Shown: piece after piece, positions 52,194 through 60,318 of the stretch
Numbering within the stretch: the stretch's first letter is position 1
Layout of the letters: the number at the start of each line of letters is the position of its first letter
Source of the DNA: Brienomyrus brachyistius
Taxonomy: Eukaryota; Chordata; Actinopteri; Osteoglossiformes; Mormyridae
Length of the DNA stretch: 64,000 nt
Assembly (NCBI RefSeq): GCF_023856365.1
Contig: NW_026042394.1
Location: 310,001 to 374,000 of the forward strand
Direction: 5' to 3'
Translations under genes and position numbers: made by a program
The notes under the pieces: model-generated
The model's database searches: none
What the model was told of the DNA's origin: nothing
The model's input: only the letters and a program-made list of their open reading frames with translations

Positions 52194-53436
52194 GTGTTTG
52201 TGAAAACGGGTCTTTAATCGGGGAAACGGAGCGGGTAGAGCAGGACGGAACGCAGGCATTGACAAACTACAATGACGGACAGGGCAAACAGGTAAGACCA
52301 GGACTTAAAATAGGTCATGACTAATCAAAGTAATCGGGCAAAGCAGGAGACGATCAGGGAAGCACACGTGGGTAATCAGGGGGCGTGGCACACACGAGGA
52401 GCGGACAAGCCGGGCATATATGTATATCTATATAAAACCTCATTAATGAGGGACAGGGAACAGAACGGACAGACAGAACTGGCACAGGGGAAGGAGCCAG
52501 GACAAGACTTGACATAAGACAGGAAAGGCAGAGAAACAGATCAGAAAGGGGGACACGGAGGGAACAGGCAGGACAAAAGGACCGGGAGTGAACGAAGGGA
52601 ACATCGGGGAAAGAGGAGCAGAAGCCAGAGGGACGAGGGACAAAGAGAGGAGGGACAGAGACAGGAGGAACAAAGCGAGGGGGAGCAGAGGCAGGAGGGA
52701 CAAAGACGGGAGGCCAGGGAGAGAAGGAGGGGGAACCAAGAGGAGCCCGAGGGAGACCCAGCGGGCGACGGGAGGCAGCCGGAAGGGCTGCAGGCGGCCG
52801 GGAGGCCGGAGCCGGAGGGGCCGAGGAGACGGGGTGAGGGACAGACGCAGGGACGAAGGAGGGAGTCGGAGGGGAGACCAGGGAAGGGGACGAAGGAGCT
52901 GGAAGGGACCCTGGCGAGGGCAAGGAGAGAGGGGGAGCCGCAGCAGACGGCGACGTCCTCCGACACGCCAGAGCGGGAGGACCAGCAGGCGAATGAGGAG
53001 CCGCCGTCGGGGGGCCCGCAGGCAACCGATAAGACGCCGGAGGAGGGACCGAGGCAGGGCGACGAGGCCGCGGAGGGGGACCCGCAGACGACAGCCGACC
53101 CGGAGGGCCAGGACCCGCAGGTGCCGACCAAGCCCTAGCGCCGGCGAGGGAGGGCGAGCCAGGGGGCTGGGCGGGTGGGACCCCAGCCGTGCGTCTGTGT
53201 CCTCTCCCCTTATGGGACACAGACATAAGGACCTGCGGCCGGGGTCGGGCTCGTCGGGGTGAGGGTACCAGAGTCACAGGGGGAGAAGGGACTGGAGTGG
53301 GGCCAGGGACTGGAGCTGCAGGCTGCAGAGGGGGCGCCTGCCCGGGAGCTGCAGGCAGGGAAAGCGCCTCGGACGTGGGCGCGGTAGCTGCAGGCAGCGG
53401 AGACGGCTGCTCGGGCTCTGGGGCCGCAGGGGGCAC
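52194..53436 (-). mobile_element. Proline-rich LTR element, older truncated copy (copy A)
   Basis: The plus strand begins inside an LTR (GGGTCTTTAATCGGGGAAAC in place of GGGGTTTATT; TACAATGACGGACAGGGC; ACGATCAGGGAAGCACACGT; GGGGGCGTGGCACACACGAG) and continues with internal sequence homologous to copy B. Neither outer LTR end is intact and the second LTR is missing; the right edge at 53436 abuts a remnant of the 240-bp array. A short TA run (52414-52435) interrupts the LTR/internal border. Confidence 0.85.
52354..53436 (-). CDS. Proline-rich ORF of LTR element copy A (360 codons)
   Basis: Starts MPPAAPEPEQPSPLPAATAP, with PGQAPPLQPAAPVPGPTPVP like copy B. The core VLMSVSHKGRGHRRTAGVPP followed by AQPPGSPSLAGARAWSAPAG and PGPPGRLS is the best-conserved part relative to copy B (GMSVSRRGRGHRRRTGVPPA). 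The rest is Pro/Ser/Ala-rich and includes ASRPPAALPAASRRPLGLPR and repeated PPVSVPPLFVP. No protease, RT or integrase motif. It remains open over 360 codons despite nucleotide divergence from copy B, but low-complexity GC-rich DNA can stay open by chance. Confidence 0.5.
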   Translation of the reverse strand: MPPAAPEPEQPSPLPAATAPTSEALSLPAAPGQAPPLQPAAPVPGPTPVPSPPVTLVPSPRRARPRPQVLMSVSHKGRGHRRTAGVPPAQPPGSPSLAGARAWSAPAGPGPPGRLSSAGPPPRPRRPASVPPPASYRLPAGPPTAAPHSPAGPPALACRRTSPSAAAPPLSLPSPGSLPAPSSPSLVSPPTPSFVPASVPHPVSSAPPAPASRPPAALPAASRRPLGLPRAPLGSPSFSPWPPVFVPPASAPPRFVPPVSVPPLFVPRPSGFCSSFPDVPFVHSRSFCPACSLRVPLSDLFLCLSCLMSSLVLAPSPVPVLSVRSVPCPSLMRFYIDIHICPACPLLVCATPPDYPRVLP

Positions 53437-53504
53437 TTATTTTATTATATAAAATAAGTGTCACACAACCGGGGTGACATGCCTTGCCTGCTTGTGGGAT
53501 GAGG

Positions 53505-53905
53505 AAGACTCAGGGACTGGAAATGGGATTAAAACTGAAGATGTGCTCATTCCTTTGTGTATTTACAAATTTTCCTTCCGTCAGACATGAGGAGTTTGCT
53601 GCTATATTTGGCACTAATAGAGATTCTGATGCTGCTATTTTTATTGTCTATTAGTTTGTTATTATTTACAAGTTCTGTTGTGTTTTTGCATTTTTCTCTT
53701 CTGGTTAATTAACTGCTGTCTGTTTGCTGTGAAGTATGAGTGTGGTGAGTAAGACTCAGGGACTGGAAGTGGGATTACAACTAAAGATAACATGCTTATT
53801 CCTTTTTGTATTGTTTACAAATTTCCTTCCGTCAAACATGAGGAGTTTGCTGCTATATTGTGCACTAACAGAGATTCTGATGCTGCTATTTTTATTGTTT
53901 ATAAA
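53505..53905 (+). repeat. Local tandem duplication (~165 bp, twice)
   Basis: AGACTCAGGGACTGGAARTG to AGATTCTGATGCTGCTATTT occurs at about 53508-53655 and again at about 53752-53898, spacing ~245 bp. Each contains TTCCTTCCGTCARACATGAG and TTTGCTGCTATATT. May be internal sequence of the hAT relic to the right. Confidence 0.85.
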
Positions 53906-54034
53906 TGTGTTATTGTTTCCAGTATTCAAGTATTCGAGTATTCAATAAATGCTAAATTGAGAAATTTTGTGTATCGTTTGTTATTATTAGTGTGATATTT
54001 TACCATGCAAATAGAGGGGAAAACGTCCAATTAT

Positions 54035-54113
54035 CGGCCAAAAAAAATCAGCAGCATATATCGGCCATCGCCTGACCCTTGACTTGAAAAACCCATATCG
54101 GTCGACCTCTAGT
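54035..54113. mobile_element. hAT-type transposon terminus
   Basis: AAAACCCATATCGGTCGACC then TCTAG (to about 54113) is the complement of the CTAGAGGTCGACCGATAT end common to a widespread vertebrate hAT group. It marks one edge of a decayed hAT element that may extend left through the duplicated block. No matching opposite end found in the window. Confidence 0.6.
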
Positions 54114-54150
54114 AACAGTACATTCTGTCCAATTCATCCATCGAGTTAAG

Positions 54151-54441
54151 TCACACACCCACTTGAGGGGGCACTCCGGCAGACGTGAGGATGGGGATGT
54201 TCTTTCCGCTATAACATCCACTGCAGAAGTACATCTCGCTCCTGTTCACAGGGCTTACTTCAATGATGAAGCAGGGCTGGTTGTCTGGACAAGAAGTTGT
54301 CCTGCTGCTGGGTCTCGGTGCCGTTTTTCCACCTAAGCTTGAAGGTGGAAATGTGTTCCAACTTGGTCCCTGGGACTGCAGCATAGCCAAACATCGCGAG
54401 CAGCGTCGGCCACACCCACCACCAGAACCATCACACCGTCC
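54151..54441 (-). other. Possible terminal exon of the cystatin-like gene
   Basis: A reverse-strand acceptor TTTATGTGTATAG/GACGG at about 54441 precedes about 290 bp with coding character. In phase 0, as required by the upstream exon, it reads DGVMVLVVGVADAARDVWLC and stops after 35 codons; in another phase it stays open for 97 codons (SCPDNQPCFIIEVSPVNRSE, MYFCSGCYSGK). The two readings conflict, and neither clearly matches a chemerin C-terminus. It may be an exon of this gene with a frameshift, an exon of something else, or chance. Confidence 0.3.
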
Positions 54442-54469
54442 TATACACATAAAGAAGAACTAAAACATA

Positions 54470-55055
54470 GAGTGTTGTGACAATCTATGCGTTAATGTTT
54501 GGCAGCATAGGTGATTCATTAAAATTATACCGAAGAATGGAAAATGTGATATTTAGAATATTTTTTGCCATTTAGTAGCTAATTTAAGCACTTACCCAAT
54601 GCCTCAATTTGTTTTAGGTCAGTAATGTCTGAGCCAAAAGAATGAATGTATGAATTTAATACAATTCACCCACTCCCACCCACACACAAATCTGAAATTC
54701 AATTTAAGACACTTCTTAAACATTAGTGCATTAACAAAAAAGGAAAATCTTAAGAGATTCAGTAGGATTTTCTATGTTAGACTTAAGCTAATAGTTCAAT
54801 AGTTTTTACATATTTCAATATACCAATTTGACTTTAATGTTGAAACAGATGCTAAAACATGGAATAATTTCATAACTAGAGAAACATGTTATTCACAAAC
54901 ACTAGCAAAGGTAGCTTATAGTTAAGCTTACTTAAGTCAGCAAGTCAGGCTACAGTGTGTAAGAATAGTCGTAAACGATAATTTGTCTCAGTCTTACATG
55001 ACAGAATAAGTAAACAGAAAATATAAAATGGCTGAAACAGCGTCATTAACGCCAG
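54470..55055. other. Intronic, AT-rich
   Basis: No feature recognised. Confidence 0.35.
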
Positions 55056-55181
55056 CTACAGTAGAGGCGCAGAAAAGGTGTCATGACTGAAGTATTCCCA
55101 AACTCTGGAAGACCGTATGCGAGCCTTTTTTGCCGCGTGTTTCTCCAGAGGCTCCGGAGCTCCGCTGGTTGACACAGCCAT
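55056..55181 (-). pseudogene. BED-finger start of a hAT transposase
   Basis: The reverse strand encodes MAVSTSGAPEPLEKHAAKKA then RIRSSRVWEYFSHDTF and a stop after 41 codons. RSSRVWEYF is the first strand of a BED zinc finger as found at the N-terminus of hAT/ZBED transposases; the zinc-binding Cys/His residues should follow but the frame is broken. The proline-rich LTR element is inserted about 50 bp upstream. Confidence 0.6.
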
Positions 55182-55237
55182 GTTGGTTCATGTGCAGGGG
55201 GACGAGCGGCAAATTTCTTTTTTGCAGGGTGGTAGGT

Positions 55238-55522
55238 TGTCACGCTCGATCGCGGGCAGAGCGGCGATCGTGCGGGCGAACAGGCAGAAACGGGCAGAAA
55301 GCCGTAATCAGGGCAAACAAGGGGTTTATTACCAATAACGGGGCAGGGAACAGAAGACGCCAACTAACATCAATGACAGACACTGGATTAGTACACAACA
55401 GGAACTTAAATACAAGAAACAAGGCAGCAGGAAACAAGACACGACTGGGCACGATCAGGAAATCACACGTGGGTAATTAGGGGGCGTGGCACACACGAGG
55501 AGCGGACGGAGCGGGCGTCACA
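55238..55522 (-). repeat. 3' LTR of copy B
   Basis: Apparently identical to 58227-58511 over its whole 285 bp, which indicates a recent insertion. Confidence 0.95.
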
Positions 55523-55625
55523 GAACCCCCCCCCAAAGGCGCGCTACACCGGGCGCGCCCGGGAGGAGGCGAAGGACGGGACGAGACCGGGAAATCAGAA
55601 CCTGAAAGACAAGGGCAAAAAAAAA

Positions 55626-57617
55626 TCAACGGGGAACAGGGAACAAGACAGACAGGCAAAACTGACAAAGAGGCAGGAGCCAGGACAGGACACTACACAA
55701 GACAGGAAAAGCCGACAGACAGACCAGGAAGGGAGAAACAGAGGGAACAGGCGGAACAAAAGGAGCGGGAGTGACGGGAGGGAACGACGGGAAACCAGGA
55801 ACAGAGCGGGGCGGAACAAAGGGACCAGGAACAGAGGACGGCGGGACAAAGGCAGGAGGAGGAACAAAGACAGGCGGGACAGGGACAGGAAAGAAGGGAG
55901 AGAAGGAGGAGGAAGGAAGGGGAGCCCGAGGGAGCCCCAGCGGGCGACGGGAGGCAGCCGGAGGGGCCGCAGGCGGCCGGGAGGCCGGAGCCGGAGGGGA
56001 CCTCGGAGGGGCCGAGGAGGCAAGGCGAGGGACCCGCGGAGGGGCCAGGGAGGAAGCAGGAGGGAGCACCGGGGAAGGGGACGAGGGAGCAGGAGGGGCC
56101 CACGGCGAAGGCCCGGAGGAGGGGGGAGCCGCAGCAGGCGGCGACGTCCGGTGGAGGGCCGGAGGTAGGGGCCCCGCAGGCAACCGAGGAGCCGCCGTCG
56201 GGGAGCCCGCAGGCGACCGACCAGGCACCGGAGGGGGGAGCGAGGCAGGGTGACGAGGCATCGGAGGGGGACCCGTAGGCGACAGCCGACCCGGAGGGCC
56301 AGGACCTGCAGGCGCCAACCGAGCCAGAGCGCAGGCGAGGGAGGGCGAGCCAGGGGGCAGGGCGGGAGGGACCCCAGTCCGACGTCTGTGTCCCCTCCCT
56401 CTGCGGGACACAGACATACCGACCCCCGGTCGGGGTCGATGTCGCCGGGGTGAGGGTGAAGGAGTCACAGGAGCGGGGCCAGGGACAGGAGCGGGGCCAG
56501 GGACAGGAGCTGCTGCAGCGCGGTCAGGGGGCGCCTCGGGAGCTGCTGCAGCGCGGTCAGGGGGCGCCTCGGGAGCTGCTGCAGCGCGGTCAGGGGGCGC
56601 CTCGGGAGCTGCTGCAGCGCGGTCAGGGGGCGCCTCGGGAGCTGCTGCAGCGCGGTCAGGGGGCGCCTCGGGAGCTGCTGCAGCGCGGTCAGGAACAGGA
56701 GCTGGCTGCAGTGGGGGCGCCTGCCCGGGAGCTGCAGCAGATGGCTGCAGTGGGGGCACCTGCCCGGGAGCTGCAGCAGGCGGCTGCAGTGGGGGCACCT
56801 GCCCGGGAGCTACAGCAGGCGGCTGCAGAGGGGGCGCCTCTGCAGGAACAGGAGCGCGGTCAGGAACAGGAGCTGGCTGCAGTGGGGGCGCCTGCCCGGG
56901 AGCTGCAGCAGGCGGCTGCAGTGGGGGCGCCTGCCCGGGAGCTGCAGCAGGCGGCTGCAGTGGGGGCGCCTGCCCGGGAGCTGCAGCAGGCGGCTGCAGA
57001 GGGGGCGCCTGCCCGGGAGCTGCAGCAGGCGGCTGCAGAGGGGGCGCCTCTGCAGGAACAGGAGCACGGTCAGGAACAGGAGCTGGCTGCAGTGGGGGCG
57101 CCTGCCCGGGAGCTGCAGCAGGTGGCTGCAGTGGGGGCGCCTGCCCGGGAGCTGCAGCAGGCGGCTGCAGAAGGGGCGCCTCTGCAGGAACAGGAGCACG
57201 GTCAGGAACAGGAGCTGGCTGCAGTGGGGGCGCCTGCCCGGGAGCTGCAGCAGGTGGCTGCAGTGGGGGCGCCTGCCCGGGAGCTGCAGCAGGCGGCTGC
57301 AGAGGGGGCGCCTCTGCAGGAACAGGAGCACGGTCAGGAACAGGAGCTGGCTGCAGTGGGGGCGCCTGCCCGGGAGCTGCAGCAGGTGGCTGCAGGCACA
57401 GGAGGCGGCTGCTCGGGCTGAGCAGGGGCTGCAGGCACAGGAGGCGGCTGCTCGGGCTGAGCAGGGGCTGCAGGCACAGGAGGCGGCTGCTCGGGCTGAG
57501 CAGGGGCTGCAGGCACAGGAGGCGGCTGCTCGGGCTGAGCAGGGGCTGCAGGCGGCGGGACCGGCAGGTCCCGTGCGGGCAAGACGGACGTGGTCCCTTT
57601 AAGTGCCCGGGGCACAC
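55626..57617 (-). CDS. Second ORF, proline-rich repeat protein, 663 codons
   Basis: Overlaps the first ORF by 284 bases in another frame. Residues 20-75 repeat a 13-residue LQPLLSPSSRLLC unit, an out-of-phase reading of the minisatellite. From about 77 the PPLQPPAAAPGQA 13-residue unit and the PAPVPDRAPVPAE unit alternate; six PDRAAAAPEAP units (11 residues) follow. Then comes a non-repeat domain with GMSVSRRGRGHRRRTGVPPA, PPGSPSLACALARLAPAG and ASRPPAAPPAASRRPLGLPR, conserved in copy A. No enzymatic motif. Translation would need its own start (57617) or a frameshift from the first ORF. Confidence 0.55.
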   Translation of the reverse strand: MCPGHLKGPRPSCPHGTCRSRRLQPLLSPSSRLLCLQPLLSPSSRLLCLQPLLSPSSRLLCLQPLLSPSSRLLCLQPPAAAPGQAPPLQPAPVPDRAPVPAEAPPLQPPAAAPGQAPPLQPPAAAPGQAPPLQPAPVPDRAPVPAEAPLLQPPAAAPGQAPPLQPPAAAPGQAPPLQPAPVPDRAPVPAEAPPLQPPAAAPGQAPPLQPPAAAPGQAPPLQPPAAAPGQAPPLQPPAAAPGQAPPLQPAPVPDRAPVPAEAPPLQPPAVAPGQVPPLQPPAAAPGQVPPLQPSAAAPGQAPPLQPAPVPDRAAAAPEAPPDRAAAAPEAPPDRAAAAPEAPPDRAAAAPEAPPDRAAAAPEAPPDRAAAAPVPGPAPVPGPAPVTPSPSPRRHRPRPGVGMSVSRRGRGHRRRTGVPPALPPGSPSLACALARLAPAGPGPPGRLSPTGPPPMPRHPASLPPPVPGRSPAGSPTAAPRLPAGPLPPALHRTSPPAAAPPSSGPSPWAPPAPSSPSPVLPPASSLAPPRVPRLASSAPPRSPPAPASRPPAAPPAASRRPLGLPRAPLPSSSFSPFFPVPVPPVFVPPPAFVPPSSVPGPFVPPRSVPGFPSFPPVTPAPFVPPVPSVSPFLVCLSAFPVLCSVLSWLLPLCQFCLSVLFPVPR
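56500..57550. repeat. Three coding minisatellites in the LTR element
   Basis: 33-bp units (GAGCTGCTGCAGCGCGGTCA core) occur six times at about 56506-56690. 39-bp units (GGGGCGCCTGCCCGGGAGCT core) about a dozen times at 56705-57390, interspersed with GAACAGGAGCACGGTCAGGA. 39-bp units (GGAGGCGGCTGCTCGGGCTG core) four times at about 57400-57550. All unit lengths are multiples of three, so several frames on both strands stay open; the plus-strand 323-codon frame 56450-57421 is such a shadow. Confidence 0.93.
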
Positions 57618-58224
57618 GCGGGATAGCGTCCCGCACCGCGCGGGCCCCCTTGTTGGCCAGCCGCTCCGGCCGGTAGTAGTACCGCTCGAGGGGCGGTAGC
57701 AGCTCAGCGGCGGCTGGGTGCTCTCCCCGGACTGGGGAAGCTGCCAGCGCAGGCAGCTTAGCTGCGGTGATGACGTCGAGGTCAGCCGGGGAGTCCTCCA
57801 ATTCCCCGGTTAGGAGAGAAGCGGGGATGAGCGCGCACGCTCCCAAAACGATTGCAGGGGCGATCGCGTGCTTCTTCTTCTTCTTCTTCTTCCTCTTTGT
57901 CACGGTGTCCGCGGGAGGCTGCTCCACGTCCGACAGGACGGACGGCTGGGGAACAACCTCCGGGACGCACCGTGCGTCCAGCCCCAACCTCCGCGCTGTT
58001 AGGCGTTGAACCAGCTGGTTGAGGTGGGAGCGCACCTCTCCTAGACGATGCCCGCCCTCCGATGGGGACATCGCCAGCAGGAGATCGCAGCTGTCGGTGG
58101 CCAATTGCAGCGCGACGGGGTCCTCCTGGACGTCGGGCTGGTTCAGCCAGTAGTGTACCTCTTGGAGCAGACCGAGACGTTGGCTCTCGGTCTGCTGCTG
58201 TGCCTTGTTGAGTGGGTCTGTCAT
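57334..58224 (-). CDS. First ORF of the LTR element (Gag-like?), 296 codons
   Basis: The ATG lies right after the 5' LTR: MTDPLNKAQQQTESQRLGLL. Residues 1-80 look like a folded helical domain (VHYWLNQPDVQEDPVALQLA, DSCDLLLAMSPSEGG, HLNQLVQRLTARRLGLDAR). A basic patch KRKKKKKKKH follows at about 110, then a mildly hydrophobic segment (AIAPAIVLGACALIPASLL), and from about 205 Pro-rich repeats of 13 residues (APAQPEQPPPVPA, four times). By position it is a candidate Gag, but no capsid or zinc-knuckle motif is seen. It ends where the proline-rich frame continues one base out of phase as the second ORF. Confidence 0.6.
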   Translation of the reverse strand: MTDPLNKAQQQTESQRLGLLQEVHYWLNQPDVQEDPVALQLATDSCDLLLAMSPSEGGHRLGEVRSHLNQLVQRLTARRLGLDARCVPEVVPQPSVLSDVEQPPADTVTKRKKKKKKKHAIAPAIVLGACALIPASLLTGELEDSPADLDVITAAKLPALAASPVRGEHPAAAELLPPLERYYYRPERLANKGARAVRDAIPRVPRALKGTTSVLPARDLPVPPPAAPAQPEQPPPVPAAPAQPEQPPPVPAAPAQPEQPPPVPAAPAQPEQPPPVPAATCCSSRAGAPTAASSCS

Positions 58225-58226
58225 TC

Positions 58227-58511
58227 TGTCACGCTCGATCGCGGGCAGAGCGGCGATCGTGCGGGCGAACAGGCAGAAACGGGCAGAAAGCCGTAATCAG
58301 GGCAAACAAGGGGTTTATTACCAATAACGGGGCAGGGAACAGAAGACGCCAACTAACATCAATGACAGACACTGGATTAGTACACAACAGGAACTTAAAT
58401 ACAAGAAACAAGGCAGCAGGAAACAAGACACGACTGGGCACGATCAGGAAATCACACGTGGGTAATTAGGGGGCGTGGCACACACGAGGAGCGGACGGAG
58501 CGGGCGTCACA
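58227..58511 (-). repeat. 5' LTR of copy B
   Basis: Reverse-strand order: TGTGACGC start, TATA-like GTATTTAAG (about 58397), AATAAA (about 58314-58319), GAGCGTGACA end. GATCGCGGGCAGAGCGGCGA and GATCGTGCGGGCG near the reverse-strand 3' end are CpG-dense. Confidence 0.95.
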
Positions 58512-58516
58512 TAGGT

Positions 58517-58724
58517 GATGTCTCATTAATATTTATGAGAGAAGTGCTACATGATTGGCCAGTGCATGCCTTACAAAATGGTGCGGCACTGCATCCAAGC
58601 CTGCGGCACTCAGAGTCACAAATACAGTGGAAACCATTTGTAGTAATTACGTCTGTCTGGCTGATTTCCAACTAATTGATATTTGTATATTTATTACATG
58701 AATATAAGGTAATATAAGGTAATA
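58517..58724. other. Intronic flank right of the LTR element
   Basis: Continuation of the sequence left of the insertion. Nothing recognised. Confidence 0.35.
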
Positions 58725-59172
58725 GAAGAGGTATTTAATGGTTTTCCATCTGAGGAATTTGCAAAAAACTGCAGTGCATGATGGGTCGGACCTAAAGGCT
58801 GCCTTAACGTCCTCATCTGTATGACGACATACATCAAGACTAGGAAGGTGCATAATGTTCATGTCTGGTTGCGTTTGTTGGTCCAGAAAGTAATTCAATT
58901 TCGCCATGTAGGTTACGTTCTTAAAAACTGCTTGGATATAGCCCGATTATATGCTGTGGGCCTTTTAATTTCTTTGTTTACCAGGTAGGCTACCTTCTTT
59001 AAACTGCGTTTTGTTAGACTACATATTTAGGGAGGTCTTTATAAATTTATAGTAGTCTTCATAAATATGTGCATAGTTTAGCCTAACCCAGCCACTTAAG
59101 GGAGAAAGCCAGCTCAACTAGGTGTCGGTCCCAAGCCCGGATTAATGGGGAGGGTTGGCGTCAAGAAATAAA
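58725..59172 (+). repeat. Repeat inverted relative to 43590-44274
   Basis: GTATTTAATGGTTTTCCATC, CTGCAGTGCATGATGGG, CTACCTTCTTTAAACTGCG, CTAACCCAGCCACTTAAGGG and GGGTTGGCGTCAAG follow the reverse of the 43.6-44.3 kb order. It contains the uninterrupted AATGGTTTTCCAT site into which SINE-A jumped in the other copy. Confidence 0.82.
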
Positions 59173-59439
59173 GAGACTGTATCTTCACTGCATGACTGAT
59201 GTCAAAATGTGTGAAATATGTGGTTGTATTAATAAATGCATTAAAGTAGGTTAATGATTCTGTGCTGTCTAAATTGTATAGAAAATTTCTACGTATAGCC
59301 AAACAAATCTCCTCCTGTTTGAAAAGGCATAGAAAAAGCAATTTAGCCACTAAAACTTTACAGTTTTTGTGAGGGACAGTCGAATTCTCTCGTTTCTCTC
59401 GTCAAGTTTTTTTGTGATCCTGCACCTACACTTTGCCGG

Positions 59440-59580
59440 CCCCAGGAGGATGGGCTCCCCCTTTGAGTTTGGTCCCTCCCAAGGTTTCTTCCTTCTTGGG
59501 AGTTTTTCCATGCTATCGGCGCCTATGGCTTACTCACTGGGGGCTTTGGGTGGGCATGATATAAAGCAAAGCATTTTCCC
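59440..59580 (+). mobile_element. L2-type LINE 3' end, second copy
   Basis: CCAGGAGGATGGGCTCCCCC, TCCCTCCCAAGGTTTCTTCC, TTGGGAGTTTTTCC and TTACTCACTGGGGGCTTTGG line up with 3583-3720. It stops before the AATTGA tail. Confidence 0.65.
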
Positions 59581-59795
59581 TCCCAGTTTCCTCCTCTGGT
59601 CCACATTGCAGGACCATCAGCCATCAGAAACAGCCAGACGGTCTCCTTCAGCTTCTTTAGTGTCCTTGGAAGCCAAGGCAGTTTTAGGTCTGAGAAGAGG
59701 TTTATCAGAAGGACACATATTACGTCGTTTGTCCTGAAATGTAACATGGGGAGGAAAAGTTAAGCGGTTTAGTCAGATTGGAGTCGTTTATTCAG

Positions 59796-60169
59796 CAGTG
59801 GCAGCGCCAGTGACTTAATGCTACAGGTGCTATAGGGGAGTGAGATTATTTAGACCGGGTGCTTTAGCTTTTCAGCTTATGTAGATGGTGTATAGAAGCA
59901 CACAGCACGATAAGCTACAGCATGGATAAAATAGGATAAAATATGAAATTCTAACGTCTAGCTCACAGAGCCTCTATGTGTACTTTGAAGAAAAAATACA
60001 CTACAAGTATGCTGTAAAAACCGCAAAAATGTCTTACACAATATACAGATTTTACAGATAGTTAAAGAAAAAATGAAACCAATATTTTGGGGGTGCTGTG
60101 GGGGTACTATGGTCATTGGAGGAGGAGCTAGAGCCCCCCCCCCCAAGCTTTTCCTTGGTGCTGCCACTG
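59796..60169. mobile_element. hAT-type nonautonomous element, 374 bp
   Basis: Left end CAGTGGCAGCGCCA and right end TGGTGCTGCCACTG are inverted copies (13 of 14). They are flanked by 8-bp TTATTCAG (59788-59795) and TTGTTCAG (60170-60177), a hAT-sized duplication with one mismatch. CAG...CTG ends are typical of hAT. The interior is non-coding, with a poly-C run at 60133-60144. Confidence 0.82.
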
Positions 60170-60318
60170 TTGTTCAGATTAAAAGTAACATTGTCATTAA
60201 TAAACAGTACTCTGATCAAATTTTTGCATGTACAAACACAATCAAAGTTTAACCACATGTTTAGACACAATTCACACACCTGTTACATTTCCATAATGCT
60301 AAGACTCTCTACACTTAC

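Larger units (their letters stand above)
55238..58511 (-). mobile_element. Young proline-rich LTR retroelement (copy B), complete
   Basis: Two 285-bp LTRs (55238-55522, 58227-58511) appear identical by eye, begin TGTCACGC and end GCGTCACA, and are flanked by the 5-bp duplication TAGGT (55233-55237, 58512-58516). LTR signals run on the reverse strand (GTATTTAAG, then AATAAACCCC), so the element reads right to left. The 2.7-kb interior has two overlapping proline-rich frames and no protease, RT, RNase H or integrase. No TGG-type primer-binding site follows the 5' LTR: the ATG of the first frame lies only about three bases from it. A G9 run before the 3' LTR (about 55526-55535) may be the polypurine tract. 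It must be moved in trans. Confidence 0.95.

Noticed and set aside
52588..53262. Plus-strand 224-codon Arg/Gly-rich ORF
   Set aside because: Antisense of the proline-rich ORF in copy A; composition follows from GC-rich DNA, no motif.
56450..57421. Plus-strand 323-codon ORF rich in GAPARELQQA repeats
   Set aside because: Antisense shadow of the proline-rich minisatellites, whose unit lengths are multiples of three and therefore leave several frames open; element orientation is reverse.
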